Assembly (NCBI RefSeq): GCF_002310495.1
Contig: NZ_CP023344.1
Coordinates: 2,108,001-2,172,000 of the forward strand
Source of the DNA: Nibricoccus aquaticus
Lineage (GTDB): Bacteria; Verrucomicrobiota; Verrucomicrobiia; Opitutales; Opitutaceae
DNA: 64,000 bases
Direction: 5' to 3'
Both the position numbers and the translations under genes were made by a program. A model generated the notes under the pieces. The model saw nothing but the letters and a program-made list of their open reading frames with translations, made no database searches and was not told the origin of the DNA. Shown here in pieces: positions 1-8,362 of the stretch. Numbering within the stretch: the stretch's first letter is position 1; every line of letters begins with the position of its first letter.

Positions 1-486
1 CATGAAAATGCCGATGCCGCGTCCGCGCCGGATGCAAGCGGTGCCAAGCGCGGACGGCTGCTGGTCATCGAGGATCATGCGCCGACGAGGCAGACTTTGA
101 AGAATCTGCTGAGCCGGCGGAATTTCGAGGTGAGTGTGGCGGGCAGCGGTGTGGAGGCGCGCGAGCTGGCGCGGCAGCAGCCGCCGGATCTGGTGATCTC
201 GGACATCGGGCTGCCGGATGTGGATGGCTGTGTGCTGATGAAGGAGTTCCGGGTGGTGAATCCGACGCTGCCGGGGATCGCGCTGAGCGGTTATGGGATG
301 GATGAGGATCTGGCGCGCACGCGGGAGGCGGGATTCGTGGAGCACCTGACGAAGCCGGTGAATGTGGGCGCGCTGGAGCGGGCGATTGAGAAGATTTTAT
401 CCGGCAGGAATCCGGCGTCCGGCACGGCGGTGCAGGGGCAGCCGCCGGTGGGCAACGCGATGACGGACGAACCGCACTCTCCATGA
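1..486 (+). CDS. Receiver-domain protein, 3' part (probably C-terminus of a hybrid sensor kinase)
   Basis: The gene is cut by the left window edge and is open from base 1. The visible residues form one response-regulator receiver domain: strand 1 with an acidic residue (LLVIEDH), the phospho-acceptor Asp in VISDIGLPD, and the switch Lys in HLTKPV. A low-complexity Ala/Ser linker precedes the domain and about 30 unstructured residues follow it, as expected for the tail of a hybrid histidine kinase. It could also be a stand-alone regulator. The stop overlaps the next gene's start (ATGA), so the two are probably translationally coupled in one signalling operon. The domain identity is clear; the full-length architecture cannot be seen. 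Confidence 0.85.
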   Translation, partial: HENADAASAPDASGAKRGRLLVIEDHAPTRQTLKNLLSRRNFEVSVAGSGVEARELARQQPPDLVISDIGLPDVDGCVLMKEFRVVNPTLPGIALSGYGMDEDLARTREAGFVEHLTKPVNVGALERAIEKILSGRNPASGTAVQGQPPVGNAMTDEPHSP

Positions 487-1520
487 AAATCCAGCAAGTA
501 TTCGTAATCGGGATGCGCGAAGAGCTGCGCGCGCTGCTGACCGAGGCGGTGGGGCGCGTGTTTCCGGAGGCGGTGCTGGCGGTGCTGGAGACGTTTGCGC
601 AGGCGCAGGCGCGGCCGGAGGCGGAGCGGGGTGTGTTGATCCTGGTTGATCCGGCGGCTTCGCTGGTGGCGGGGGCGCGGACGGGATTGGATGGCTCCGG
701 GTTGTTGCGATGGCCGGTGCTGGTGCTGGTTTCGGCAGGGCGGGAGCCGGGCGCGGACGCGTTGGCGCTGGGGCCGGAGGAGTGGACGGTGGGATCGGTG
801 GCGCGGGGGCTGGTTTACGCGGTGGAGAAGCACGCGCTGGTGCGGGACAACGCGCGGTTACGCGGCGATCTGCTGACGGTGGCGAGGCGGGTGAATCATG
901 ATCTGCGTTCTTCGCTCAGTGGCGTGATGACGGCGGGCGAGGTGATCAAAGAAGTGTTATCGGCGGAGAAGCCGGAGGATGTGGAGCTCGTGCAGCCGGT
1001 GGTGGAATCGGCGGCGGAGATCGCGCGGCTGATTGAGCAGGTGAGTTTCGTGGCGAAGGCCACGGCTGCGCCGAACGCGCCGCAGTTGATCGCGATGGAT
1101 GAGCTGGTGTGGCGGGGGTTGAGCCGGGTGGAGCGGCGGATGCATGAGCGGAAGGCGCATGTGGTGCACGCGGAGGTGTGGCCGATGGTGAGCGGGGTCG
1201 GCGCGTGGATCGAAGGGATCTGGGCGGATTTGATTTTGAATGCGCTCGATCACACGGGCGTGAATCCGCACGTGGAACTCGGGTGGGGCGAGAACGAGGC
1301 GGAGCATCGTTTCTGGGTGGATGATCGCGGGCCGGGCGTGGCGGTGGAAAAACGGGCGGGGCTGTTCAAGCCGTTCAACCGGCTGGCGGAGCCGGGCTCG
1401 ATGCGGGGGTTTGGGTTGTCGGTGGTGCAGCGGCTGGTGGAGTTGCAGGGCGGGCGTTGTGGGTACGAGCCGCGGGAGGGCGGCGGGGCGCGTTTTTATT
1501 TCACGCTGCCGAAGGCATAG
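483..1520 (+). CDS. Histidine kinase with degenerate N-terminal receiver-like domain
   Basis: This is a 345-residue soluble sensor kinase with no membrane segment. Residues 1-115 look like a receiver fold without the acidic pair (FVIGMREE), so a pseudo-receiver. The dimerisation/phosphoacceptor helix has the H-box VNHDLRSSLSG with His139. The C-terminal ATPase domain shows an N-box (LNALDHT), a G1 box (DDRGPGV) and a G2 box (GFGLSVV). The start overlaps the preceding receiver protein by four bases, which suggests both act in one phosphorelay. The input signal cannot be read from the sequence. Codons are strongly G-ended, like other plus-strand genes on this side of the window. Confidence 0.85.
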   Translation: MKIQQVFVIGMREELRALLTEAVGRVFPEAVLAVLETFAQAQARPEAERGVLILVDPAASLVAGARTGLDGSGLLRWPVLVLVSAGREPGADALALGPEEWTVGSVARGLVYAVEKHALVRDNARLRGDLLTVARRVNHDLRSSLSGVMTAGEVIKEVLSAEKPEDVELVQPVVESAAEIARLIEQVSFVAKATAAPNAPQLIAMDELVWRGLSRVERRMHERKAHVVHAEVWPMVSGVGAWIEGIWADLILNALDHTGVNPHVELGWGENEAEHRFWVDDRGPGVAVEKRAGLFKPFNRLAEPGSMRGFGLSVVQRLVELQGGRCGYEPREGGGARFYFTLPKA

Positions 1521-1597
1521 AGCGCGGGCGGGCGGTGCCGAGCGAGTGCCGGCGGACAGCGGAGGCGCGTGCAAGCACGCTGGCCTGCGGGCGGATT

Positions 1598-2047
1598 TCA
1601 GGAGGCTTTTTTTTGCGCGGCCTGATGGGCGGCTTCGATCATGGTCGAGGAGAGGAGGTCGTAGGCTTTGGACCAGGCGGTGTGGGCGGCGGGGGACCAG
1701 GCGGGGCCGAGATTTTCGGCGAGGGCGGCGAGGAGGGCGGCGCCGACGGTGACGTAGTGGGCGTCTTGCACGCGGTAGCCGGCGTGGCGTTCGCCGAGCT
1801 GGCGGACGGTGGGGAGGAGGCGGTCGAGGTGGCTCAAGTTGGCGGCGACCATCGCGAGCATGCTGATGAATTTTTCGCCCATGGCGCGCATGTCGCCGTG
1901 GAAGAGGCCGCGCAGGCTGGGATCGAGGGTAAAGAGTTTCGCGTAGAAGAGCGCGGCGGTGGCGTCGGGTTGTTTCGCGGCGGCGGCGAATGTGGAGCGG
2001 ATGAGGGCGATTTCTTCGGAGGTCAGCGCGTGGGCGGGCGTGGGCAT
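1598..2047 (-). CDS. Single-domain bacterial globin
   Basis: A 149-residue haem protein of the flavohaemoglobin/Vitreoscilla globin branch, here without the FAD/NAD reductase domain. The proximal haem ligand is His88 in GERHAGY, in the same context as the F8 His of Hmp. Tyr35 in ALFYAKLF corresponds to the distal B10 Tyr that stabilises bound O2 or NO. The likely role is oxygen binding or, with a separate reductase, nitric-oxide dioxygenation in the cytoplasm; that is inference from the family. It is transcribed convergently to the kinase upstream and divergently from the PAS kinase, with about 108 bp between the starts. Confidence 0.87.
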   Translation of the reverse strand: MPTPAHALTSEEIALIRSTFAAAAKQPDATAALFYAKLFTLDPSLRGLFHGDMRAMGEKFISMLAMVAANLSHLDRLLPTVRQLGERHAGYRVQDAHYVTVGAALLAALAENLGPAWSPAAHTAWSKAYDLLSSTMIEAAHQAAQKKAS

Positions 2048-2155
2048 AGCCCACTATCGCACATTGGGGACTTTTTGGGGATGGGCCGAATGGCCCGGGG
2101 GTGCAAATGGCGCGGCCTTGATTCTGGCGGGGATGTGCTGTGAGTTGGCGCGCAT

Positions 2156-3790
2156 ATGGTTTCTGTCCAGGGAAACGCAGGTGACGAAGCGGCTGCGCAG
2201 GTGCAGGCGGATTCGCACGCGCGGTTGACGGGCATCCTGGCTGCGGCGCTGGACTGCATCGTGACGGTGGATGGGGAGAACCGGATCATCGAATTCAACC
2301 CGGCGGCGGAGAAGACGTTTGGTTACCGGGCGGTCGATGTGATCGGGCAGGACATGGCGGAGTTGATGATCCCGCCGGCGTACCGGGCGATGCACAACGC
2401 GGGGATGAAGCGGCATCTGGCGACGGGGGAGAATCGGGTGATCGGGAGGCGTATCGAGATAACGGCTATGCGGGCGGACCGGAGCGAGTTTCCCTGCGAG
2501 CTGACGATCGCGCGGTTAAAGATCGAGGGGCGGCCGGTGTTCACGGCGTTTTTGCGGGATATCACGGAGCAGAAGAAGGCGGAGGAGGATGTGTGCCGGT
2601 TGAACGCGAGTCTGGAGCAGCAGGTGGCGGAGCGGACGCAGGAGTTGCGCGAAAGTCTGGGGGCGCTGGACCGCACGCGGGAGCGGTTGGAGGAGGCGCA
2701 GGCGATCGCGCGGCTCGGGGACATCGAGGTGGATCTGGAGACGGGGCGGCGGATGTGGTCGCGGGAGGTTTTCCGGTTGTACGCGTTTCCGATCGCGGAG
2801 GAACCGCCGCCGCTGGAGGAGGTGATCGCGCGGGTACACCCGACAGATCAGGAGGTGTTGCGGGCGTTTTTGGAGAAGTATCAAAACGAGGCGGAAGGTG
2901 TGGAGCGCGCGCTGGAATACCGGGTGATCCGCAAGGATGGGGCGGTGCGCTGGCTGCGGCTGACGGCACGGGTGGGACGGCGGGGAGAGGAAGGGCGGCG
3001 TATTTTGAGCGCGACGGTCCAGGGGATCACGGAGCGCAAGACGCTGGAGCGCGAGCTGCTCACGACGATCGACCGCGAGCGGGAGCTGGGGCGGCTGAAG
3101 ACGAGTTTCCTGCACATGGTGACGCACGAGTATCGCACGCCGCTGGGGATCATCAGCTCGTCGGCGCAGATCCTGGAGCGGTATTTCGCGCGGCTGGACG
3201 AGGCGCAGCGGGCGGAGCATTTGAGCGAAATCCGTCTCAATGCGCGGCGGCTTTCGGATTTGATGGAGGAGGTGCTTTTCCTCGGGAAGACGGATTCGGG
3301 GATGGTCGTGATGCAGCCGCAGGCGGTGGAGCTGCAGCCGTGGTTGAAGTCGCTGGCGAACGATGTGGTGACGTCGTTCGGGGCGGAGCGCGACGTGACG
3401 ATTTTTGTCGAAGGGGGGGCGGTGCGGGCGATGCTCGATGAGCGGCTGCTGCGTCATGCGATGACGAATCTGGTCTCGAACGCGTTGAAGTATTCGACGC
3501 TGGACAGCGCGGTGACGATCACGGCGAAGGCGGTGACGGGCTGGCTGACGATCAGCGTGACTGACGCGGGTATCGGGATACCGGCGACGGACAAGTTGAA
3601 GCTGTTCCAGATGTTTCAGCGCGCGTCGAACGTGGGGACGATCTCGGGGAGCGGGCTGGGATTGGTGATCGTGAAGCGTTGTGTGGATCTGCACTGCGGG
3701 ACGATCGACATCGAGAGCGAGCCGGGACGGGGCACCACGGTGACGGTGCGTTTCCCGCAGCTATCGGGCCCGGGCGCGGCGGCACTTTGA
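2156..3790 (+). CDS. PAS-domain sensor histidine kinase
   Basis: A 544-residue soluble kinase. Residues about 20-140 form a PAS domain (IVTVDGENRIIEFNP) followed by a PAC-type strand and a short coiled coil. Residues about 185-300 are a second, PAS_3-type domain (VIRKDGAVRWLRL). The HisKA segment MVTHEYRTPLG carries His324. The ATPase domain has NLVSNALKYS, DAGIGIP and GSGLGLVIV. There is no transmembrane segment, so it senses a cytoplasmic cue, possibly redox or a ligand. The LuxR-type regulator starts 13 bp after the stop and is the obvious partner. Confidence 0.9.
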   Translation: MVSVQGNAGDEAAAQVQADSHARLTGILAAALDCIVTVDGENRIIEFNPAAEKTFGYRAVDVIGQDMAELMIPPAYRAMHNAGMKRHLATGENRVIGRRIEITAMRADRSEFPCELTIARLKIEGRPVFTAFLRDITEQKKAEEDVCRLNASLEQQVAERTQELRESLGALDRTRERLEEAQAIARLGDIEVDLETGRRMWSREVFRLYAFPIAEEPPPLEEVIARVHPTDQEVLRAFLEKYQNEAEGVERALEYRVIRKDGAVRWLRLTARVGRRGEEGRRILSATVQGITERKTLERELLTTIDRERELGRLKTSFLHMVTHEYRTPLGIISSSAQILERYFARLDEAQRAEHLSEIRLNARRLSDLMEEVLFLGKTDSGMVVMQPQAVELQPWLKSLANDVVTSFGAERDVTIFVEGGAVRAMLDERLLRHAMTNLVSNALKYSTLDSAVTITAKAVTGWLTISVTDAGIGIPATDKLKLFQMFQRASNVGTISGSGLGLVIVKRCVDLHCGTIDIESEPGRGTTVTVRFPQLSGPGAAAL

Positions 3791-3803
3791 TTTTTTAAGA
3801 CTT

Positions 3804-4421
3804 ATGAAAAAACACCGCATCCTGGTTGTTGAAGACGAGCCGCGCATGAGAGCGAACCTGGTCACCATTTTGAAGATGGAGGGCTACGAGGTGATCGAGG
3901 CCAAGCACGGCAAGGAAGGCGTGGAGGTGGCGAGGACGCAGCGGCCGGATTTTATTTTTTGCGACATCTCGATGCCGGAGCTCGACGGGCATGGCGTGCT
4001 GAAGGCGGTGCGCGCCGATGCGGCGACGATGAAGACGCCGTTTGTGTTTCTCACGGCGCATGGGGACCGGCCGGATGTGCGGGCGGGGATGAATCTGGGT
4101 GCGGATGATTATCTGACGAAGCCGGTGGAGGTCGAAGAGCTGGTGGGCGCGATCAAGTCGCGGCTGAACCGGCGCGAGCAGATGGCTCCGCTACCGAAGG
4201 AGCTTTCGCCCGCGATGCTGATGCCGCTGGGGCTGACCGAGCGCGAAGCGGAGACGCTGTTCTGGCTGGCGCAGGGCAAGGCGAACGCGGACCTGTGCAT
4301 CCTGCTCAATGTGCAGCTGACGACGATCAAGAAGCACCTGGAGAAAATTTATCAGAAGCTCGGCGTGGAGAATCGCACGGCGGCGGCGGCGATGGCGCTG
4401 GAGACGATGAATGCGGGGTGA
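3804..4421 (+). CDS. Response regulator, receiver plus LuxR-type HTH
   Basis: A 205-residue NarL/FixJ-type regulator. The receiver has the acidic pair VVEDEP, phospho-acceptor Asp54 in FCDISMPELDG and a switch Lys in LTKPVE. Residues about 138-205 form a LuxR-like helix-turn-helix beginning LTEREAETLFWLAQGK, with recognition helix around TTIKKHLEKIYQKL. It follows the PAS kinase by 13 bp and is presumably phosphorylated by it. No Shine-Dalgarno sequence precedes the ATG (…TTTTTTAAGACTT). A strong terminator lies about 75 bp downstream. Confidence 0.92.
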   Translation: MKKHRILVVEDEPRMRANLVTILKMEGYEVIEAKHGKEGVEVARTQRPDFIFCDISMPELDGHGVLKAVRADAATMKTPFVFLTAHGDRPDVRAGMNLGADDYLTKPVEVEELVGAIKSRLNRREQMAPLPKELSPAMLMPLGLTEREAETLFWLAQGKANADLCILLNVQLTTIKKHLEKIYQKLGVENRTAAAAMALETMNAG

Positions 4422-4494
4422 GTGCGGAACGCAGGGCTGTGCTCGGGGCGGAGTGAAAGCCGGCGGGCTGCTGCTGCTCACGGAAATGAGAATG

Positions 4495-4525
4495 AAAAAG
4501 CGCGCCTGAGGTGGGCGCGCTTTTT
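4495..4525. terminator. Bidirectional rho-independent terminator
   Basis: A 12-bp perfect stem, AAAAAGCGCGCC pairing with GGCGCGCTTTTT, around a 7-nt loop. It lies between convergent genes (the LuxR-type regulator and the four-helix-bundle protein) and has A/T tracts on both sides, so it can serve both strands. Confidence 0.9.
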
Positions 4526-4577
4526 GAAGCGCTCGACAGGTGGAGCGCGGTGCTGCGGCCGTTGTCGCCGCAGCGGT

Positions 4578-5042
4578 TTATTTTTTGGCGTAGCGGGGGC
4601 TGTCGCGGAGATCGCGGATCTGGTCGTGCGCGGCCTTGACGGCGTTGAACTGGCGGGAGACGAGGTCGCGGGCGGCTGGGTCGTAGATTTGTTCGCTGGC
4701 GTTGCGGTAGGCGGAGACGGCGGCGTCTTCACCGCGTTCGGCTTCGGCGAGGACGGCGTGCGGCTCGTTGGAGGAGACAGCGGCCTTGATGTTGATCCAG
4801 CCGCGGTGGAGGGCGCCGGTGACGCTGCCGTGTTTATCGGGGTCGCCGCCGAGGGTGCCGACGAGGGCGCGGAGTTCGCGGGCGAAGTCGGAGCGTTGGG
4901 CGGAGTAGCGGTGGAAGACGGCTTGGAGTTCGGAGTCTTTGGAGTCGGCGGCGGCGGTCTTGAAGCCTTCGCAGCCGTCTTTGCAGGTTTCGATGAGGGT
5001 ATTGAGGAGGTCGATGGTCTCGGAGGTATCGGTGGTTTTCAT
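4578..5042 (-). CDS. PA2169-family four-helix-bundle protein (DUF2383)
   Basis: A 154-residue soluble helical protein. The N-terminal helix with ETIDLLNTLIETCKDG, followed by GFKTAA and later FHRYSAQRSDFARELRALV, matches the ferritin-like DUF2383/PA2169 family. It has no signal peptide. Family members are often stress-associated, but the biochemical function is unknown. It stands alone and converges on the upstream signalling operon. Confidence 0.8.
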   Translation of the reverse strand: MKTTDTSETIDLLNTLIETCKDGCEGFKTAAADSKDSELQAVFHRYSAQRSDFARELRALVGTLGGDPDKHGSVTGALHRGWINIKAAVSSNEPHAVLAEAERGEDAAVSAYRNASEQIYDPAARDLVSRQFNAVKAAHDQIRDLRDSPRYAKK

Positions 5043-5392
5043 GTAATATGATCTCGGTTACGCGACACGTCAGTGCGCCGCTGGTGGTGAGTTCGCTTCG
5101 CGCGTGCCGGTGAGGACAAGAAAACGTGTGAGCGATGATGGGCAGTGGCTTAGGCAATCACGGGGGAGCGGCGGTGCGGGTAAGTCCGTGCGAAACGCGC
5201 AGGGAATGACGGGCAAAGCCTTCAATCTACAGTCGTGGGCGTGTGTCGGGCGGAAATGATGCGACGGAGCGGAAGTGAGCGTGCGAGCACGATGGTTTAA
5301 GGGCGGGGGGCGGGGGAAATCGGACGCTTCGGAAATGGTCGCGGTGGCGGGTTGCCTGTGGGCAGGGACACTGCGAGCCCTGTTTCCCGATC
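5043..5392. other. Divergent intergenic region, no gene seen
   Basis: About 350 bp separate the divergently transcribed DUF2383 gene and the glycosidase gene, so both promoters should lie here. I see no RNA gene, no clear sigma-70 hexamers, no operator-like palindrome and no convincing small ORF. The right end leads into the glycosidase start, just after which lies a copy of the C-rich motif CTCCCCTGCCC (from 5399). Confidence 0.6.
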
Positions 5393-7543
5393 ATGCGTCT
5401 CCCCTGCCCTGCCCGTCTTGTTTTCCAGGTAATTTCCGCCGCTGGTTTTTGCGCGGTGCTCGTGTGCGGTGCGCTGGCGCAGCCGATCGATCGCGAGGCT
5501 CTGGTGAAGCGGCACACGGTGCGCGTGGACAAGGTCGATCCGGAGGCGGCGCTGAGCGTGGGCAACGGGGATTTCGCGTTCACGGTGGACGCGACGGGGC
5601 TGCAATCGATGGAGGCGCTTTATTTCAGGGAGGGCATCCCGCTGGAGACGCTCTCGACGTGGGCGTGGCATGAGTTTCCGAATACGCAGGGGCTGACGCT
5701 GGCGGATGCGTCGGAGCTGCATGAGTTTCACGGGCGGAAGATCTCGTATGCGACGAAGCAGCGGGGCCCGGCGGGGGAGTATTTCCGGCAGAATCCGCAT
5801 CCGGTGCCACTCGGGCAGGTGAGTCTTTTGTTGAAAGGAAAGCCGGTGACGAAGGAGCAGCTGGGCGCGGTGAAGCAGTCGCTGGATCTGTGGACGGGAA
5901 TCATCCGCAGCGAGTACGTGCTGGCGGGCGAATCTGTGGTGGTGGAGACGGTGGCGCATGACACGGCGAGCGCGGTGGGGGTGACGATCGTGTCGCCGCT
6001 GGTGAAGAGCGGGGCGCTGGAGGTGCGGTTGCGTTTTCCGTATTCGCATAATCTGGCGAAGCATAACAAGCCGGCGCTGGTGTGGGATCAGCCGAAGAGT
6101 CACCGGTCGCAGATCGTCGAGCGGGCGGAGGGCGGTGCGGTGATCGAGCGGGCGCTGGATGCGACGCGTTATTATGTGCAGCTGCGCTGGGACGGGGCGG
6201 CGACGTTGAAGGAAGCGGCGGCGCATGATTTCCGCCTGAAGGCGGCGGGAGATGAGCTGGCGTTCACGTTCGCGTTTTCGGCGGAGAAGCCGGAGGCGGG
6301 GGCCGCGTTGGGTTTTGCCGAGGTGAGCGCGGCGAGTGCGCGGGGGTGGAAGGATTATTGGACGCGGGGGGGCGCGGTGGATTTCACGGGGAGCACGGAC
6401 CCGAGGGCGGCGGAGTTGGAGCGGCGGATCGTGCTGTCGCAGTATTTGATGAAGGTGAACTATGCGGGGGATGTGCCGCCGGCGGAGACGGGGCTGACGC
6501 ACATCAGCTGGTACGGGAAGCACAACTCGGAGATGTATTTCTGGCACGCGGCGCACTTCTACCAGTGGGGGCGGACGGAGTTGTTGGAGAAGAGTCTGGC
6601 GTGGTACCGGAAGATCCTGCCGGTCGGGAAGGCGGATGCGGCGGCGCAGGGCTTCGCGGGTGTGCGGTGGCCGAAGATGGCGGGGATCGATGGTCGCACG
6701 GGGCCGGGCGGGATCAATCCGTTCATCATCTGGAATCAGCCGAACCCGATTTATCTGAGCGAGCTGGTTTACCGGTCGAAGCCGACGAAGGAGACGCTGG
6801 AGACGTATCGCGACGTGGTGTTCGAATCGGCGGAGTTCCTGGCGTCGTTTGCGTTCTATGATGAGGCGACGAAGCGGTATGTGCTGGGGCCGCCGATCAA
6901 GAATGTGAGCGAGAAGAGCGGGGCGAACCTTACGCAGAACCCGACGTTCGAGCTGGCGTATTGGTATTATGGATTGCAGGTGGCGCAGGCGTGGCGCGAG
7001 CGGCTGGGGCTGGCGCCGGAGCCGAAGTGGGCGGACATCCTGGCCAAGCTCTCGAAGCTGCCGGTGAGCGAGGAAGGGTTTTACCTGGAGATCGAGACGT
7101 TGAAGGACATGTACCAGGAGCCGGGACACATCCCGATCTCGATGATGCTGGCGTATGGGTATCTGCCGAAGACGGCGTTGCTGGATGTGGAGACAGCGAG
7201 GCGGACCTTTGCGGAAGTGAACCGGCGCAATGGAGCGGATCGCTGGATGAGCTGGCAGCTCGGGCAGGGTGCGCTGACGGCGGCGCGGCTCGGGCAGACG
7301 GAGCTGGCGGTGGCGATTTTGACCAATCCCTCGAAGCAGACGCGGTTCATGCCGAGCGGTCATGTGCGGCGCCCGAAGGAGCCGGAGGGTTGCGTGACGT
7401 ATCTGCCGGTGAACGCGTCGTTGCTGACGGCGGCGGGATTGATGGCGGGTGGTTGGGACGGCGCGCCTGAAGGAGCTGCACCGGGTTTCCCGAAGGATGG
7501 GAAATGGGTGGTGCGGGTGGAGGGGTTGAATCCGCTGCCGTGA
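5393..7543 (+). CDS. Secreted six-hairpin (alpha/alpha)6 glycosidase-like protein
   Basis: A 716-residue exported protein. Residues 1-30 look like a signal peptide ending near CGALAQ. The N-terminal half is a beta-sandwich of the type preceding clan GH-L catalytic domains. The C-terminal half (from about residue 330) is an alpha-helical barrel with the aromatic segment ISWYGKHNSEMYFWHAAHF, reminiscent of the active-site region of GH65/GH95-like enzymes. It probably hydrolyses an alpha-linked glycan in the periplasm or outside the cell; the substrate and GH family number cannot be assigned. It is monocistronic and ends at a shared terminator. Confidence 0.65.
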   Translation: MRLPCPARLVFQVISAAGFCAVLVCGALAQPIDREALVKRHTVRVDKVDPEAALSVGNGDFAFTVDATGLQSMEALYFREGIPLETLSTWAWHEFPNTQGLTLADASELHEFHGRKISYATKQRGPAGEYFRQNPHPVPLGQVSLLLKGKPVTKEQLGAVKQSLDLWTGIIRSEYVLAGESVVVETVAHDTASAVGVTIVSPLVKSGALEVRLRFPYSHNLAKHNKPALVWDQPKSHRSQIVERAEGGAVIERALDATRYYVQLRWDGAATLKEAAAHDFRLKAAGDELAFTFAFSAEKPEAGAALGFAEVSAASARGWKDYWTRGGAVDFTGSTDPRAAELERRIVLSQYLMKVNYAGDVPPAETGLTHISWYGKHNSEMYFWHAAHFYQWGRTELLEKSLAWYRKILPVGKADAAAQGFAGVRWPKMAGIDGRTGPGGINPFIIWNQPNPIYLSELVYRSKPTKETLETYRDVVFESAEFLASFAFYDEATKRYVLGPPIKNVSEKSGANLTQNPTFELAYWYYGLQVAQAWRERLGLAPEPKWADILAKLSKLPVSEEGFYLEIETLKDMYQEPGHIPISMMLAYGYLPKTALLDVETARRTFAEVNRRNGADRWMSWQLGQGALTAARLGQTELAVAILTNPSKQTRFMPSGHVRRPKEPEGCVTYLPVNASLLTAAGLMAGGWDGAPEGAAPGFPKDGKWVVRVEGLNPLP

Positions 7544-7570
7544 GGGCGGGCGGAGGCCTGTGGGGAAAAG

Positions 7571-7608
7571 AAAAGGCGCCTGCCCGGGAAACGAGAGGCG
7601 CCTTTTTT
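7571..7608. terminator. Bidirectional terminator
   Basis: Stem AAAAGGCGCCT pairs with AGGCGCCTTTT across a 14-nt loop, followed by further T residues. It sits between the convergent glycosidase and outer-membrane barrel genes. Confidence 0.88.
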
Positions 7609-7629
7609 GTTGGCCGTGGTTGAGGCGGA

Positions 7630-8340
7630 TCAGAAGCGGATGCCGGTGGAGAGCTGGGCGCTGGTGGGGGTGACGCCGAGGGTCTTTTCGCTGACCTGGA
7701 GGCCGAGCTCGGCGTAGAAGCCGCTGCCGAAGTTGGTGCCGAGGGCGGCGCGGGCGGCGGCGGTCCATTTGTCGTCGCTGATGCCGATGTCGCGGGTGGT
7801 GGTCGTAGTGATGGTGGTGCCGTTATTGACGACGACGACGGACTCAGCCGCGAGGGCGATGGGGCCGTTGGGAACAGTGATGACGCTGGGGCCGTAGCCG
7901 CCGCTGCCGGAGGGGACGGGAGTGACGACGACGGTGCGTTGTTCGCGAGTGGATTTGACGGACTGGCGGACGATGCCGACGCCGAGAGTGGCGTAGAGGG
8001 GAAGCGGGGCGTTTTCGAGGATGTCGATGCGTTCCTGATACCAGGCGCCGTAGTTTTCGAGACGGCGGCCGTCTTTGCTGTGGCGGGTGTAATCGACGGC
8101 GACGCTGCTGGAGCCGAGGAGGCCTTTGGGCAGGGCGTAGGCGACGCCGACGCGGACGCCGGTGCTGCCGACGGTGTCGCGGGAATCGCTGTCGAGGAGG
8201 TAGTTGGCACCGGCTTCGACGGCGAAGCGGGTGGGAGCGGACTGGGCCTCGGCCTTTCCGGCGGTGAGGGCAAGGGCGCCGAGTGTGGCGGTGGCGAGAG
8301 CGGCAGTTTTGCCGAGCGTATTATTCTGGATGGTGTTCAT
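7630..8340 (-). CDS. Outer-membrane beta-barrel protein
   Basis: A 236-residue protein with a signal peptide (cleavage near AGKAEAQ) and alternating hydrophobic beta-strands ending in the C-terminal Phe motif LSTGIRF typical of BAM-inserted barrels. A Thr/Val-rich loop (NNGTTITTTTTRDIG) is probably extracellular. It resembles small OmpA/opacity-type barrels with no assigned ligand. It begins 22 bp after the end of the upstream glycosyltransferase on the same strand, so the two may be cotranscribed. Confidence 0.75.
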   Translation of the reverse strand: MNTIQNNTLGKTAALATATLGALALTAGKAEAQSAPTRFAVEAGANYLLDSDSRDTVGSTGVRVGVAYALPKGLLGSSSVAVDYTRHSKDGRRLENYGAWYQERIDILENAPLPLYATLGVGIVRQSVKSTREQRTVVVTPVPSGSGGYGPSVITVPNGPIALAAESVVVVNNGTTITTTTTRDIGISDDKWTAAARAALGTNFGSGFYAELGLQVSEKTLGVTPTSAQLSTGIRF

Positions 8341-8362
8341 AGTTCGGTAGGGAAATAGAATT

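Noticed and set aside
5297-7768. An 823-codon minus-strand frame antisense to the glycosidase gene
   Set aside because: Extremely Arg/Pro/His-rich, without domains; a shadow of a high-GC gene.
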